This document shows, one piece after another, positions 7,484 through 19,503 of a stretch of 64,000 bases of DNA. Source of the DNA: Acidobacteriota bacterium (GTDB lineage Bacteria; Acidobacteriota; Terriglobia; Acidiferrales; UBA7541); assembly GCA_016201285.1 (NCBI GenBank), contig JACQDE010000087.1, forward strand, positions 51,694 through 115,693, in the 5' to 3' direction. Below the pieces are notes generated by a model. The model ran no database searches. It had not been told where the DNA came from and worked only from the letters and a program-made list of their open reading frames with translations. Numbering within the stretch: position 1 is the stretch's first letter; each line of letters opens with the position of its first letter. Made by a program: the position numbers and the translations under genes.

Positions 7484-10400
7484 ATGAAAAAGCGTTATGT
7501 AGTCGCGTTGCTAGCAGTTTTGCTGGTGTGCAGTGCCGGCGCGTGGGCGCAGGAGATCACGGGCACCATCGTGGGCACGATCAAGGATGCCACCGGCGCC
7601 GTCGTCACGGGGGCAAAAATCACCGTGACCAATACGGATAAGAACATCGTCGTCCGGGCGCTGACCTCGGACGCCAGCGGCGACTACGTGGCTCCCCTGC
7701 TGCCGATCGGGCACTATTCGGTGACGGTGGAGGCTCCTGGCTTCCGCAAGACCACGCAGCGCAATATCGAGCTGAACGTCAACGAGAAGCTGACCATCAA
7801 TCTCACGCTGGAGGTCGGGCGGGTGGAAGAAACCGTCACGGTCGAGGCCAGCGCCCTGCAAGTGGAGTTGCAGTCGCCGACGGCGGCCAACCTCATTTCC
7901 GGGACGCAGGTGCTCGAGCTTTCCTTGAACAACCGGAACTACGAACAGCTCGTCACGCTGATGCCGGGCGTTTCCTCCGGAGCCCAGGACCAGATTTACA
8001 TCGGCACGACGAACCCCTCCGGACAGACCAACGTCGTCAGTTTTTCGATCAACGGCAACCGCACCAGCTCGAACAACTGGATGATTGACGGCGCCGACAA
8101 CGTGGACCGGGGGTCGAACCTCACCTTGTTGAATTATCCCAGCGTGGATGCCATCGCTGAATTCAAAGTGCTGCGGGGACTGTACAGCGCGGAGTTCGGG
8201 CGCAGCGCCAGCGGCCAGATCAACGTGATCACCAAGTCGGGTGGCAGCGCGTTTCACGGCGGACTGTATGAATTCTTCCGCAACGATGTGCTGGCGGCCA
8301 ACGGCTACTTCAACCGGCGCAATAGCATTGCCCGCCCTCCTTTGCGCTACAACAATTTCGGCTATACGATCGGCGGGCCCGTGTTCATCCCGGGTCACTA
8401 CAACACCGAGAAAAAGAAGACGTTTTTCTTCTTCTCCCAGGAGTTTCGCCGGGTGATCACCTATCAGACCTTTTCCGCGTTCGTCCCCACGGCGGCGGAG
8501 GAAGCGGGGACGTTCAGTTCGCCAGTCTGCGTGGCCTTCACCGGCTCCACCTGTACCGCGACCGCGACCCAAATCACCACCATCAATCCCGTCGCCGCCG
8601 CTTATATCCAGGATGTGTTCTCCAAGATCCCCGATCCGGGAAACGTGGCGACGCATCAGTTGTTCACCCCGCTGCGCAGTATCTTCAACCACCGCCAGGA
8701 GCTGGTCCGGATCGACCACGTGTTCGGCCCGAAACTGACGATTGCGGTCCGCTACCTGAACGACACGATTCCCACCGAGGAACCCGGCGGGCTGTTCACC
8801 GGATCCGGGCTGCCCGGCGTGCCGAACACAAAGACAGATTCGCCGGGGCATAGCTGGGTGGTACGCCACACTGCGACATTTTCTCCGACGTTTTACAGCG
8901 AGGGCGGGTACGCGTTTTCCTACGGGGCCATTGTCAGCCGGCCGACCGGGCTGATCTCGAAGGCGAGATCCACCAACGTGAACACGCCATTGCCCTTCCC
9001 CTCGACGCTCGCGCGCATTCCGTCGCTGAGCTTCACCGGGAGTGGCGCCCCCTCAACAGTTACGGGATTCGGACCTTACGATGACTTTAACCGGAACCAC
9101 AATATTTTTGAAAATGTGACGAAAATCATGGGGCATCACACGTGGAAGTTCGGGGTGAGCTATCACTATTACCAGAAGACGGAGAATGCCGGGGGGAACA
9201 ACGCCAGCACGTTCACCTTCGCCTCGACCCCTCTCGCAACGGGCAGCACCTCCGTCTTCCAGCAGGCCTGGGCTAACTTCCTCCTCGGCAATGTGGCCAC
9301 CTATACGCAAGCATCCCTGGACCTGACCCCGGATATCCGCTCCCACCAATTCGAGGTGTACGGACAGGATGAGTTCCGGCTCCGGCCGAATCTGACGCTC
9401 AGTTTGGGGCTGCGGTATTCCGTGTTCCGGCAGCCGTTCGACAAGAAGCGCTTCCTGACGAATTTTGACCCCAGCCGTTACAATCCGGCCAACGCCCCGA
9501 CGATCACCGCAACGGGGAACATCGTTCCGGGGACCGGCGATCCGCTGAACGGGATCGTCATCGACGGGCAGAATTCACCCTGGAACCGGAAAGTGGCGAG
9601 CGAAAACAACCTGAATTTCGCGCCGCGGGTGGGCCTGGCCTGGGATCCGTGGAACAACGGCAAGACCTCGGTGCGCATGGGATATGGCATTTTCTACGAC
9701 GCGATTCTGTTCGGCATCGTGGAGCAGAACATCTTTACCAACCTGCCGTTCGTCCAGAGCATCACCATCAGCAACACGCGGCTGGAAAACCCATCGGCGG
9801 GGACCCCCTCGATTTCGGCGGCGCCGAAAAACCTGAGGGGAACACCGCTTCCAAGCCGCACACCGTACGGGCAGCAGTGGAGCCTGGATGTGCAGCGTGA
9901 GGTCCTGAAAAACGTGGTGGTGGACGTGGGCTACTACGGCAGCAAGGGCACGCACCTGATCGGGATCATAGACATCAATCAGGTTCCGCCCGGAGCGGCT
10001 GTCGCCGCGGGGATCGTCCCCCCGGGGACCTTTTTTACCTCGGCCAACACGCCGCTGTTGAATCAACTCCGGCCCTACCGCGGGTATAACGCGATCAATA
10101 TGGTTCAGAGTCGCTTCAATTCCAACTACCACTCCCTGCAAGTCGGCGTTCAAAAGCGGTTCAGTGGCCGCTCGCTTTTGAACGTTGCCTATACGTGGTC
10201 GCACAACCTGACCGATAACCAGACCGACCGCAGCACGGCCCCACAGAACAGCTACGATATCCGCGCTGAATACGGCCCGGCCACGCTTGACCGGCGTCAT
10301 ATTTTCACTGCGAACTACGTGTACGAACTCCCCTGGATGAAGAATCAGGAGGGTTTCGTGGGGCATCTGCTGGGTGGCTGGCAGATCTCCGGAATCGTCA

Positions 10401-10843
10401 CCTTCAATGCTGGCTCTCCGCTGACGGTGACCTCCTCCAGTATCGATCCGGGCGGCCTGGGGTTCCTCGGACCGAGCGCGGCCGGCGGGCGTCCGGACCT
10501 CGTCGGCAACCCGAACGCCGGCGCCCCGCACACCGTCGCGGCGTGGTTCAACAAGGGAGTGTTCGTGAATGTCCCGGCGGGGCAAACCCGCCCGGGCAAT
10601 TCCGGACGCGGCGTGGTTCTCGGGCCTGGTTACGGCCGGTGGGACTTTTCCTTTTTCAAGAACATCAAGGTGCGCGAGGACATGAAGTTTCAATTCCGCA
10701 CGGAAATGTTTAACGTATTCAATCACACGAACTTCCTCGGGGTGAACACCTCGTTCAGCACCTCGGCCTCGAGCACGTTTGGCCAGGTGACGAGCGCGCG
10801 AGACATGCGGATCATCCAACTCGGGCTGAAGTTCAATTTCTGA
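7484..10843 (+). CDS. TonB-dependent receptor-like protein with N-terminal carboxypeptidase-regulatory domain (Oar-like), copy 1
   Basis: The 1119-residue outer-membrane protein starts at the ATG at 7484, preceded by an AGGGGGAG ribosome site; the frame continues upstream but lacks a signal peptide. Order: signal peptide ending AWAQ (1-23), CarboxypepD_reg domain (about 24-105, ITGTIVGTIKDATGAVVTGAKI), plug-like domain (about 115-240, ELSLNNRNYEQLVTLMPGV), then a long beta-barrel rich in aromatic-ended strands and finishing LGLKFNF. Such very large receptors are typical of Acidobacteriota and are thought to import large or carbohydrate-derived ligands; the substrate cannot be read here. It is a paralogue of the next gene, with nearly the same signal peptide and a matching promoter and leader. 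Confidence 0.9.
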   Translation: MKKRYVVALLAVLLVCSAGAWAQEITGTIVGTIKDATGAVVTGAKITVTNTDKNIVVRALTSDASGDYVAPLLPIGHYSVTVEAPGFRKTTQRNIELNVNEKLTINLTLEVGRVEETVTVEASALQVELQSPTAANLISGTQVLELSLNNRNYEQLVTLMPGVSSGAQDQIYIGTTNPSGQTNVVSFSINGNRTSSNNWMIDGADNVDRGSNLTLLNYPSVDAIAEFKVLRGLYSAEFGRSASGQINVITKSGGSAFHGGLYEFFRNDVLAANGYFNRRNSIARPPLRYNNFGYTIGGPVFIPGHYNTEKKKTFFFFSQEFRRVITYQTFSAFVPTAAEEAGTFSSPVCVAFTGSTCTATATQITTINPVAAAYIQDVFSKIPDPGNVATHQLFTPLRSIFNHRQELVRIDHVFGPKLTIAVRYLNDTIPTEEPGGLFTGSGLPGVPNTKTDSPGHSWVVRHTATFSPTFYSEGGYAFSYGAIVSRPTGLISKARSTNVNTPLPFPSTLARIPSLSFTGSGAPSTVTGFGPYDDFNRNHNIFENVTKIMGHHTWKFGVSYHYYQKTENAGGNNASTFTFASTPLATGSTSVFQQAWANFLLGNVATYTQASLDLTPDIRSHQFEVYGQDEFRLRPNLTLSLGLRYSVFRQPFDKKRFLTNFDPSRYNPANAPTITATGNIVPGTGDPLNGIVIDGQNSPWNRKVASENNLNFAPRVGLAWDPWNNGKTSVRMGYGIFYDAILFGIVEQNIFTNLPFVQSITISNTRLENPSAGTPSISAAPKNLRGTPLPSRTPYGQQWSLDVQREVLKNVVVDVGYYGSKGTHLIGIIDINQVPPGAAVAAGIVPPGTFFTSANTPLLNQLRPYRGYNAINMVQSRFNSNYHSLQVGVQKRFSGRSLLNVAYTWSHNLTDNQTDRSTAPQNSYDIRAEYGPATLDRRHIFTANYVYELPWMKNQEGFVGHLLGGWQISGIVTFNAGSPLTVTSSSIDPGGLGFLGPSAAGGRPDLVGNPNAGAPHTVAAWFNKGVFVNVPAGQTRPGNSGRGVVLGPGYGRWDFSFFKNIKVREDMKFQFRTEMFNVFNHTNFLGVNTSFSTSASSTFGQVTSARDMRIIQLGLKFNF

Positions 10844-10965
10844 TTCGGGCGCGACCTGATACGGGCGCCGGGGTCAGGCAGAAGGACGTAGAAAACACGG
10901 TGGAGTTTCTCCTTGCCGATGCCGGCATCCGGAAACGCTCCATCATCTGCGAATACGCTGGCATG

Positions 10966-11011
10966 GAACCGCGGTCTGGGTTCTTCAATGGCGAAGAACC
11001 CGCCGCGGTTC
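10966..11011 (+). terminator. Strong hairpin after first receptor
   Basis: A long stem pairs GAACCGCGG...GGGTTCTTC with GAAGAACCC...CCGCGGTTC around a short loop. Only a weak T-rich stretch follows, so it may be a terminator or an mRNA-stabilising end. The rest of the 10844-11047 gap shows no coding signal. Confidence 0.5.
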
Positions 11012-11047
11012 GGCTTTCCGGCGGGCAGGAAGCAAGCCGGGCGGCGC

Positions 11048-11076
11048 TTGACTGGTCCCGCGGCAAGTGGTAGTTT
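11048..11076 (+). promoter_or_regulatory. Promoter of second TonB-type receptor (duplicated cassette, copy 2)
   Basis: TTGACT at 11048-11053, a 17-base spacer and TAGTTT at 11071-11076, with 148 bases to the ATG. It is a match in boxes and geometry to the promoter at 7307-7335, and the following leader is clearly similar in sequence. Confidence 0.7.
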
Positions 11077-11224
11077 CGCGGCAATCGGGGTGAGGGGTGG
11101 CTTTGGTGCCTGGCACCGGTGGTCCGGGGCGAAATGTTTCTTCGCGATTCTTCTGTCTCTCATTCTGCCCAGGCCATCCTGATCAGAAATCCATTCGAGA
11201 TCACAACCAGGGGGAGAGCAAGAC

Positions 11225-14200
11225 ATGAAAAACCGTTGTGTGGGCGCATTGCTTGTAGCGTTGCTGGTGTTCAGCGCCGGCGCGTGGGCGCAAGTCAGCA
11301 CTTCCAGCATCTCCGGCACTGTGCTGGACAAGACCGGGGCGGTGGTCGCGGGCGCGAAAGTGTCCCTGAAGAATGAGGCCACCGGCATCGTCCAGGAGAC
11401 GAAGACCACGGATGCCGGCAGTTATTCCTTCGCCTCGCTGCTTCCCGGCAGCTACACCATCGCCGTGGAGATGCAGGGGTTCCAGAAGTGGGTGAGCACG
11501 AAGAACCCGGTGAACGTCGGCGCCCCGACGCATGTGGACGCCACGCTGGAAGTGGGCGCGGTGACTTCCGTCGTGGAAGTCGAGAGCACGTTCGAAAGGC
11601 TGGCCACTTCGAACGCCTCTCTCGGCGGCGTGATTGGCCGCAAAGAGATCACCGAGCTGCCCCTGAACGGGCGCAACCCGCTCAACCTGATCGTGCTGGA
11701 GCCCGGGCTGGTGCAGCGCACCGGCGGCAGCGCCGGATCTGGCACGCACGTGTTCGGCTCGCGCGACCGCGCTCACAACGTCACCATTGACGGCATTGAC
11801 GCCAACGAGTCCTCCGTACCCAATCCCCAGAGCAACATCTACCGCCTCACACCGGACAACGTTCAGGAATACCGCGTGACCACGCACAACGCCACCCCCG
11901 AATTCGGCCGCAACAGCGGCGCCAACGTCACTATCGCCACCCGCTCCGGCGGCAACGACTTCCATGGCGACGCCATCTGGTATCACCGCAACACCATCCT
12001 GAACTCCAACGAGTGGTTCAGCAACTCCGCCGGGAAGAACCCGCTCACCGGTCAGGACAAGCAGCCCCGGCCGACCCTGCTGTTGCACCAGTTCGGCGGC
12101 GACCTCAGCGGTCCGATCATCAAGAACAAGCTGTTCTTCTTTGTCAGCTACCAGAATAACCGCATCAAGCAGGCCCAGCCCATCACGCAGTCTTTCGGCG
12201 TGCCGATCGTATATACCGCGGCCGCGCGGGGCGGAGTGTTCCGCTACGTGAAGGGCTGCATCAACCTGGTGAACCAGGCCAACTGCGTTTCCTCTCCGAG
12301 CGACCCGAACAACATCAAGCAGAACTCGACTGCCCTGGTGGATACGAGCGGCAACCTAAAGACAGGCGTGCCCGTTTGCGCCCTGCCGGCTTCCGTCGAC
12401 TGCGTTGCTTCCTACAACATCTTCACCAGCGATCCAGCCGGAATCGGCGGCGACCCGCTCACCATGGGGCTGGTCAATTCTCTTCCGGTGCCCAACGATT
12501 TCAGCGTCGGCGACGGCCTGAACACGGCCGGCTTCCTGTGGAACACGCCTTCGCGTTTCAAGGGCCCGTTCTACATGGCGCGGGCGGACTACCAGATCGA
12601 CTCGAACAACAACATCTTTGGACGCATGCTCTGGTCCATTTACAACACGTCGGAAGGCGACCTGCTCAACGGGCGCCCCAAGGTTTACCCGGGCTTCAAT
12701 CCACTCGGTGAAGTCAACCGGACCTCGCAAAACCTGGCCATCGGCTGGAAGCGCGTAATTTCGCCGCAAATCGTGAATGACCTCACGGTGGGCTACAGCC
12801 GGTTCAACTTCTTCTTCTCTCTGGTCGAGTCCAACAAGGTCTCCGGGACGCTGGCCGCGATCGGCCAGAACTGCTTTGGGGCCTCTTCGTTCTCGAATAT
12901 CAGTACGCCCTATTGCAACACGCCGCACACGGCGCGCGCGGTCAGTAATATCCAGTACATCGACAACCTGAGTTACACGCACGGCGCGCACATGTTCCGC
13001 GGCGGGTTCAACATCCGCATGTACCGCCACAACGACTCCCGCGGCGTGCCCGGCGGGTTTAACATGTCGCCTACGGTGATCTTCAGCCAGTCGATCCGGT
13101 CACCCTTCAGCTCCCAGACGTGGCCCACGGCGGCCAATTGTCCGCCGGTTGTACCGCCCGCGATTCCGTGCTTGTTCCCCTCAGCGGCGGGCATTAACAC
13201 TGCGGCGGACAACCCCCGCCTGCTACAGACCATCGTCGAGATGGTCGGTATCCCGGCGCGCGTGGCGCAAGCGTTCCAGGCGGACCTGGCCGGCGACGTA
13301 TACACTGCCACCCTCTTTACCCTGGGCACCCGCTCCAAGCAGTTCGATTTCTACCTGCAGGATGAGTGGAAGGTACGGCGCAATTTGACGGTGACCTACG
13401 GCGTGCGCTGGGAATGGAACATGCCTCCCAAGGACTGCTGTGACCGCGCGTTTGTTCCGGACAAGAACGTGGATGGCTCCCAGGGGGCGGTGACATTTAA
13501 GAAAGCCTCTTCCTGGTTCGGCCGCGACAATGCGCGCGCGATCGCGCCACGCATCAGCCTGGCGTGGCAGCCCTTCGCCAACGGCAAGACCGTGGTTCGT
13601 GCCGGCTGGGGAGTTTCGTTCGACACCCTCTCCACTTTCCAGGTGACCTCCATCGGCGGCAAGGTGCCGGGGAGCACGTTGCAGTGCAACGTGGACGTCC
13701 AGGCCACGCCGGGCGTCTGCGGCGACATCCCGAATAACCTGCGCATCAGCGGCCTGGTGGCGGCGCTCAATCCTCTGGCCTTGCCGATTCCCACGGCCAC
13801 GCCGAGCACTCAATTCAGCCCGGCCAACGCACCTCAAGGCGTGGCGCCCAGCGTCGGCGCCTTCGATCCGAACCTGAAGGTGCCCACCGTTCACCAGTGG
13901 GACCTGACCATCCAGCGCGAGCTGCCGTGGGGCTTTACCGTGGAGGCCGGCTACATCGGGCGCCGGGGTACGCGGCTCTACCGGGCCTATGACCTGAACC
14001 AAATCCGCACCGACCAGACCGGACTCCTGACGGAATTCCTGGCGGCGCAGCAGAATATTTTCATCTGCAAGAACAACGCGGCGGCGTGCCTGGCGGCGCA
14101 GACGGCCGCGGGTATTTCCGCCGCCAGCCAGACGGTGGACAACTTCGCCAACTTCGGCTTGCCGGGACAGCAGCCGCTGCTGCTGCTGGCGGCGTTGTTG

Positions 14201-15334
14201 GGCTCGGGCGCTGCGCCAGCGGGCCTCACGTCCTCCCAGTGGCGCGGCACGAACGCCAGCAACGTCCTATTGAACGGCCTTGGCGACCTGGCGACAAGGA
14301 TTGACTCGCAATCGGGCACCGGGCTCATCACCCTGCGGACCAATCCGAGCACCGGCGTGGCCTTCCCGGCGAACTATTTCCGGCCGAACCCGCAATTCAG
14401 CCAGATCTTCTACTTCGATTCCGGCGGGAGCTCGATCTACCACGGGGCGATCCTCAACGTCCGGCGGCGCTTCTCGCGGGGACTGGCGGGATCGTTCTCC
14501 TGGACGTTCAGCAAGTCCATTGACGACATGTCGGTGGACCCGGTGGGCGCTGTTTCCGGTGGCGCCTTGAGCACGTCGAACTCGCGCACGCCCACCGACG
14601 TGCGCAATTTCAAACTCGACCGCGCCCGGTCGGACTTCGACAACAAGCACGTGATCACTACCAACTGGCTCTACGATCTGCCCTTCGGCAAGGGCCAGCG
14701 CTGGGGCAGCAGCGTCCCGGCATTCCTCAACCAGATCATCGGGGATTGGGAACTCACGGGGATCTTCTTCTACCAGAGCGGCGAGCCGTTCACGATCAAC
14801 AGCGGCGTGCGCACGGTGCACAACACCAAGCAGTCGCGCGCGGAAATCCGCGGGCCGATGATCCAGCCGCAGCTCCAGCCTCCTCCGAGCACCGCCACCA
14901 CGGTGCGCGGCCCCGTCGTGTGGAACGTTGGAGCGCTCATCAACGTCCCCACCGATCCAAACTACAACTGCCGCAACGTTCTCCAAGGCGGCAACCCAAC
15001 GTCCACCTTCTTCTGCATCCCGGCGCCGGGCCAGTCGGGCTCCGGGCGCAACATCGCCCAGGGCCCGCACATCTGGAACTTCGACTTCGGCGTGCGGAAG
15101 AAGTTCGCGCTGACGGAACGCGTGAAGCTCAACTTCTACGCCGACTTCTTCAACATCCTCAACCACGCGAACTTCGAGAACCCGCGGAACGCGTCGGTGG
15201 GTTCGCCGACACTGACCAGCAGCGTCTTCGGACAGACCTGCTGCGTGGCGGCGTCCACCCCCAGCTCGGCGACCGTCATCGCGGTGGGCGAACCGAACCG
15301 CGTGATCCAGTTCGGATTCAAAATCGCGTTCTGA
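11225..15334 (+). CDS. TonB-dependent receptor-like protein with N-terminal carboxypeptidase-regulatory domain (Oar-like), copy 2
   Basis: The 1369-residue protein has the same plan as its upstream neighbour. It has a signal peptide ending AWAQ, a CarboxypepD_reg domain (ISGTVLDKTGAVVAGAKVSL), a plug-like region (ELPLNGRNPLNLIVLEPGLV), and a long beta-barrel ending IQFGFKIAF. It carries extra loop sequence relative to copy 1, including cysteine-containing stretches near residues 335-395, suggesting a different ligand. The start is set by the ATG at 11225 behind AGGGGGAG, as in copy 1. Outer-membrane location follows from the family; the substrate is unknown. Confidence 0.9.
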   Translation: MKNRCVGALLVALLVFSAGAWAQVSTSSISGTVLDKTGAVVAGAKVSLKNEATGIVQETKTTDAGSYSFASLLPGSYTIAVEMQGFQKWVSTKNPVNVGAPTHVDATLEVGAVTSVVEVESTFERLATSNASLGGVIGRKEITELPLNGRNPLNLIVLEPGLVQRTGGSAGSGTHVFGSRDRAHNVTIDGIDANESSVPNPQSNIYRLTPDNVQEYRVTTHNATPEFGRNSGANVTIATRSGGNDFHGDAIWYHRNTILNSNEWFSNSAGKNPLTGQDKQPRPTLLLHQFGGDLSGPIIKNKLFFFVSYQNNRIKQAQPITQSFGVPIVYTAAARGGVFRYVKGCINLVNQANCVSSPSDPNNIKQNSTALVDTSGNLKTGVPVCALPASVDCVASYNIFTSDPAGIGGDPLTMGLVNSLPVPNDFSVGDGLNTAGFLWNTPSRFKGPFYMARADYQIDSNNNIFGRMLWSIYNTSEGDLLNGRPKVYPGFNPLGEVNRTSQNLAIGWKRVISPQIVNDLTVGYSRFNFFFSLVESNKVSGTLAAIGQNCFGASSFSNISTPYCNTPHTARAVSNIQYIDNLSYTHGAHMFRGGFNIRMYRHNDSRGVPGGFNMSPTVIFSQSIRSPFSSQTWPTAANCPPVVPPAIPCLFPSAAGINTAADNPRLLQTIVEMVGIPARVAQAFQADLAGDVYTATLFTLGTRSKQFDFYLQDEWKVRRNLTVTYGVRWEWNMPPKDCCDRAFVPDKNVDGSQGAVTFKKASSWFGRDNARAIAPRISLAWQPFANGKTVVRAGWGVSFDTLSTFQVTSIGGKVPGSTLQCNVDVQATPGVCGDIPNNLRISGLVAALNPLALPIPTATPSTQFSPANAPQGVAPSVGAFDPNLKVPTVHQWDLTIQRELPWGFTVEAGYIGRRGTRLYRAYDLNQIRTDQTGLLTEFLAAQQNIFICKNNAAACLAAQTAAGISAASQTVDNFANFGLPGQQPLLLLAALLGSGAAPAGLTSSQWRGTNASNVLLNGLGDLATRIDSQSGTGLITLRTNPSTGVAFPANYFRPNPQFSQIFYFDSGGSSIYHGAILNVRRRFSRGLAGSFSWTFSKSIDDMSVDPVGAVSGGALSTSNSRTPTDVRNFKLDRARSDFDNKHVITTNWLYDLPFGKGQRWGSSVPAFLNQIIGDWELTGIFFYQSGEPFTINSGVRTVHNTKQSRAEIRGPMIQPQLQPPPSTATTVRGPVVWNVGALINVPTDPNYNCRNVLQGGNPTSTFFCIPAPGQSGSGRNIAQGPHIWNFDFGVRKKFALTERVKLNFYADFFNILNHANFENPRNASVGSPTLTSSVFGQTCCVAASTPSSATVIAVGEPNRVIQFGFKIAF

Positions 15335-15370
15335 GTTAAGCAGTCAGCAATCAGCGGTCAGAAAAGAACT

Positions 15371-15396
15371 CGGCCCGGCGAGCAATCGCCGGGCCG
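15371..15396. terminator. Bidirectional terminator between receptor and pnp
   Basis: Ten-base arms CGGCCCGGCG and CGCCGGGCCG enclose a six-base loop. On the minus strand the hairpin is followed by a T-rich AGTTCTTTTC, and on the plus strand by ATTCGTTCTT. Confidence 0.65.
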
Positions 15397-15417
15397 ATTC
15401 GTTCTTGGAAGCCGTAC

Positions 15418-15437
15418 GGGCACGATATATCGTGCCC
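15418..15437. repeat. Perfect 20-base palindrome
   Basis: GGGCACGATATATCGTGCCC is self-complementary over all 20 bases and lies between two terminator hairpins in the receptor-pnp gap. It could be another short palindromic repeat or a protein-binding site. Confidence 0.55.
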
Positions 15438-15448
15438 CACAATACGAA

Positions 15449-15474
15449 GGCCCGGCGGCTTGCGCCACCGGGCC
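15449..15474 (-). terminator. Hairpin downstream of pnp
   Basis: On the minus strand GGCCCGGTGGC pairs with GCCGCCGGGCC around a GCAA loop, with one wobble pair, followed by a weak T-rich tail. It lies just beyond the pnp stop codon. Confidence 0.5.
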
Positions 15475-15511
15475 CGAGGTTTTCTCCGCTCCGCCGAAGC
15501 GGGCGGCGGTG

Positions 15512-17650
<2,139 letters not shown>

Positions 17651-17769
17651 AACTTGTTTTCCTCCGCGGCCCGGCTCAGCGGACCGCTATTCAGATGCGA
17701 AAACCGATAACGATTCTCGTGGGGAAGAGAGCGAAGGCGAGAAGCAATGCAGGCGGCTGCGCGGCGCTA

Positions 17770-17810
17770 CAAAAAGAGCGGCCGGTGCCAAAGGGCACGG
17801 GGCCGCCGCA
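17770..17810 (-). terminator. rpsO-pnp intercistronic terminator-like hairpin
   Basis: Read on the minus strand, GCGGCC...TGCC pairs with GGCA...GGCCGC around CTTT and is followed by TCTTTTTG. Its position between rpsO and pnp resembles the partial terminator known in that operon in enterobacteria. A second hairpin (CCGAAGGCC/GGCCTTCCGG, 17855-17878) sits just after the rpsO stop. Confidence 0.6.
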
Positions 17811-17878
17811 CTGCCGCCAGGTGCTGGCAGGTTCCGCTGTGTTGACGGGCTCGTCCGAAGGCCACAGGGCCTTCCGGG

Positions 17879-18139
17879 CTACTTGCGCAAGCTGAGACGT
17901 TCAACAATCTCGCGATACCGATCCGGGTCGCGACGGTTCAAATAGTCCAGCAGACGACGCCGCTTGTTGACCATCATGATCAACCCGCGGCGCGATGCGT
18001 GGTCCTTGAGGTGGGACTTGAGGTGACCCGTCAGATAGTTGATTCGCTCGCTCAAAAGAGCGATTTGCACTTCCGGCGAGCCGGTATCCTTGACGTGCTG
18101 CCGGTATTGCTCGATCAACATGAGCTTTGGGTCTTTCAA
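17879..18139 (-). CDS. rpsO: 30S ribosomal protein S15
   Basis: The 86-residue protein matches S15: [39 protein letters not shown] (residues about 15-53) and [18 protein letters not shown]15 binds 16S rRNA early in assembly of the small-subunit platform. The frame begins with TTG at 18139, placed a few bases after an AGGGGGGCGAC ribosome site; an ATG at codon 7 would cut conserved sequence, so TTG is preferred. It precedes pnp on the same strand. Confidence 0.96.
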   Translation of the reverse strand: MKDPKLMLIEQYRQHVKDTGSPEVQIALLSERINYLTGHLKSHLKDHASRRGLIMMVNKRRRLLDYLNRRDPDRYREIVERLSLRK

Positions 18140-18329
18140 GTCGCCCCCCTCATTTTTGTGGGTCGCGCCCTACTCTACGCTTCTTCGTGTTCTCTTCGAC
18201 GCTCAAAAGAATACCACAGGGGCCGCAGGCCATGCAAAGAAGAATTTCTCAATCGATGGAGGGAGACCCTGCGGACAGCCCGGTGGTAACTCGCGTCCCT
18301 CCCCGGGACCTGTCCCCTGGGGGGATCGG

Positions 18330-18405
18330 GACTGACGTGAGGAATTTGCGCAAAAAAAGCCCCAAGCCAGTCGCGCCCCCTCCCGGCGGACGCGACCGGA
18401 CCTGA
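18330..18405 (-). terminator. Possible terminator region after folE
   Basis: On the minus strand GTCGCG and CGCGAC can pair, and a run of seven T follows about 14 bases later (17 nt after the stem, counting GGGGC). The remaining folE-rpsO gap (18140-18466) shows no gene; it should contain the rpsO promoter and leader. Confidence 0.35.
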
Positions 18406-18466
18406 GCTACGCCAGGCACAGTACCGGCCTCCCGGCAGAAGGCGTCGGGACAAGTTCCGGCCGGCG

Positions 18467-19081
18467 CTACGCCTTGCGCTGGTGGATGAGCGAAAGGAAC
18501 TCGTCGCGGGTCTGTCGGGAGTCGCGGAAGCAGCCGAGCATGGCGCTGGTGACGGCCTGCGAGTGCTGTTTTTCGACGCCGCGCATCACCATGCACAGGT
18601 GCCGCGCCTCGATTACCACTCCGACGCCCTCCGGGCTGATGTGCTGGTGGATGGCTTTGGCGATCTGGCTGGTCAGCCGCTCCTGGATTTGCAGCCGGCG
18701 AGCGTACATGTTCACCAGGCGGGCGATTTTGCTCAAGCCCACCACTTTTTGAGTGGGGATGTAGGCCACGTGGCACTTGCCGAAGAACGGCAGGAGGTGG
18801 TGCTCGCACAGGCTGAACAGCTCGATGTCCTTCACCACCACCATCTCGTCGTAGCAGACGCTGAACATCGCCCCGTTCAGGAGCTTTGCCGGGTCCTGGC
18901 TGTAGCCGCTGGTGAGGAAGCGCAGCGCCTTCTCATAGCGCGCCGGAGTGCCCCTGAGTCCCTCGCGGGAGGGGTCCTCGCCAATCTGGATGAGGATTTT
19001 CCGCATCAGCTCGGCAATGGTCTCCTGGCCGGCATCCGGTTTCGGCTCGGCGAGCAGGATTTCTGCTGTCCTCTTGGTCAT
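18467..19081 (-). CDS. folE: GTP cyclohydrolase I
   Basis: The 204-residue protein has type-I GTP cyclohydrolase signatures. These are the zinc ligands in [20 protein letters not shown] and the second Cys in [15 protein letters not shown], together with [19 protein letters not shown]. It converts GTP to 7,8-dihydroneopterin triphosphate, the precursor of folate, tetrahydrobiopterin and queuosine. It is the last gene of a minus-strand operon; its ATG overlaps the upstream PTPS stop codon as ATGA. Co-transcription with two PTPS-like genes suggests a branch to tetrahydrobiopterin rather than only folate. Confidence 0.97.
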   Translation of the reverse strand: MTKRTAEILLAEPKPDAGQETIAELMRKILIQIGEDPSREGLRGTPARYEKALRFLTSGYSQDPAKLLNGAMFSVCYDEMVVVKDIELFSLCEHHLLPFFGKCHVAYIPTQKVVGLSKIARLVNMYARRLQIQERLTSQIAKAIHQHISPEGVGVVIEARHLCMVMRGVEKQHSQAVTSAMLGCFRDSRQTRDEFLSLIHQRKA

Positions 19082-19503
19082 CGCGCGCTCCCCTGGGTTT
19101 CCCCAGCATACTCAAAACTGTTCTGGCCGGTCTCTTCGATGCGCACGTGCTCCAGGCGTGCCGCCGGAAAGGCGCGCAGCCGGGTGAAAATCTCGAGGCA
19201 AAGGTTTTCCGTGGTCGGCACCGCGGTGCGAAACACCGGAATCTCCTCGTTCAGGTTCTTGTGGTCGAAGGCGTCGAGCACCTCGCGCCCGACGAACGCG
19301 TCGAGGTCGGTGAGATTCGCGATCATGCCCGTCGCCGGATCCACCGGGCCGGACACCGTCACCTCCACCGAATAGTTATGCCCGTGACCGTGCGGGTTGC
19401 AGCATTTGCCGTAGATGCGGCGGTTCTCTTCCTCGGTCAGCGCCGGGGAATGCAGGCGGTGCGCGGCGGCAAAGGCGTAGCGGCGCGTCAGGTGCAGCTT
19501 CAT
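19078..19503 (-). CDS. 6-pyruvoyl tetrahydropterin synthase-like protein, copy A
   Basis: The 141-residue protein has the PTPS fold signature. Zinc histidines are H15 (AAAHRL), H40 and H42 (GHGHNY), with catalytic Cys34 six residues before H40, giving the C-x5-HGH pattern. As I recall the family, that spacing marks the PTPS-II type that makes 6-pyruvoyl-tetrahydropterin; E. coli QueD has C-x3-[21 protein letters not shown] and VRIEET also match eukaryotic PTPS. ATG at 19503 overlaps the upstream stop codon as ATGA, and its own stop overlaps folE the same way, so translation is probably coupled. Confidence 0.9.
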   Translation of the reverse strand: MKLHLTRRYAFAAAHRLHSPALTEEENRRIYGKCCNPHGHGHNYSVEVTVSGPVDPATGMIANLTDLDAFVGREVLDAFDHKNLNEEIPVFRTAVPTTENLCLEIFTRLRAFPAARLEHVRIEETGQNSFEYAGETQGSAR

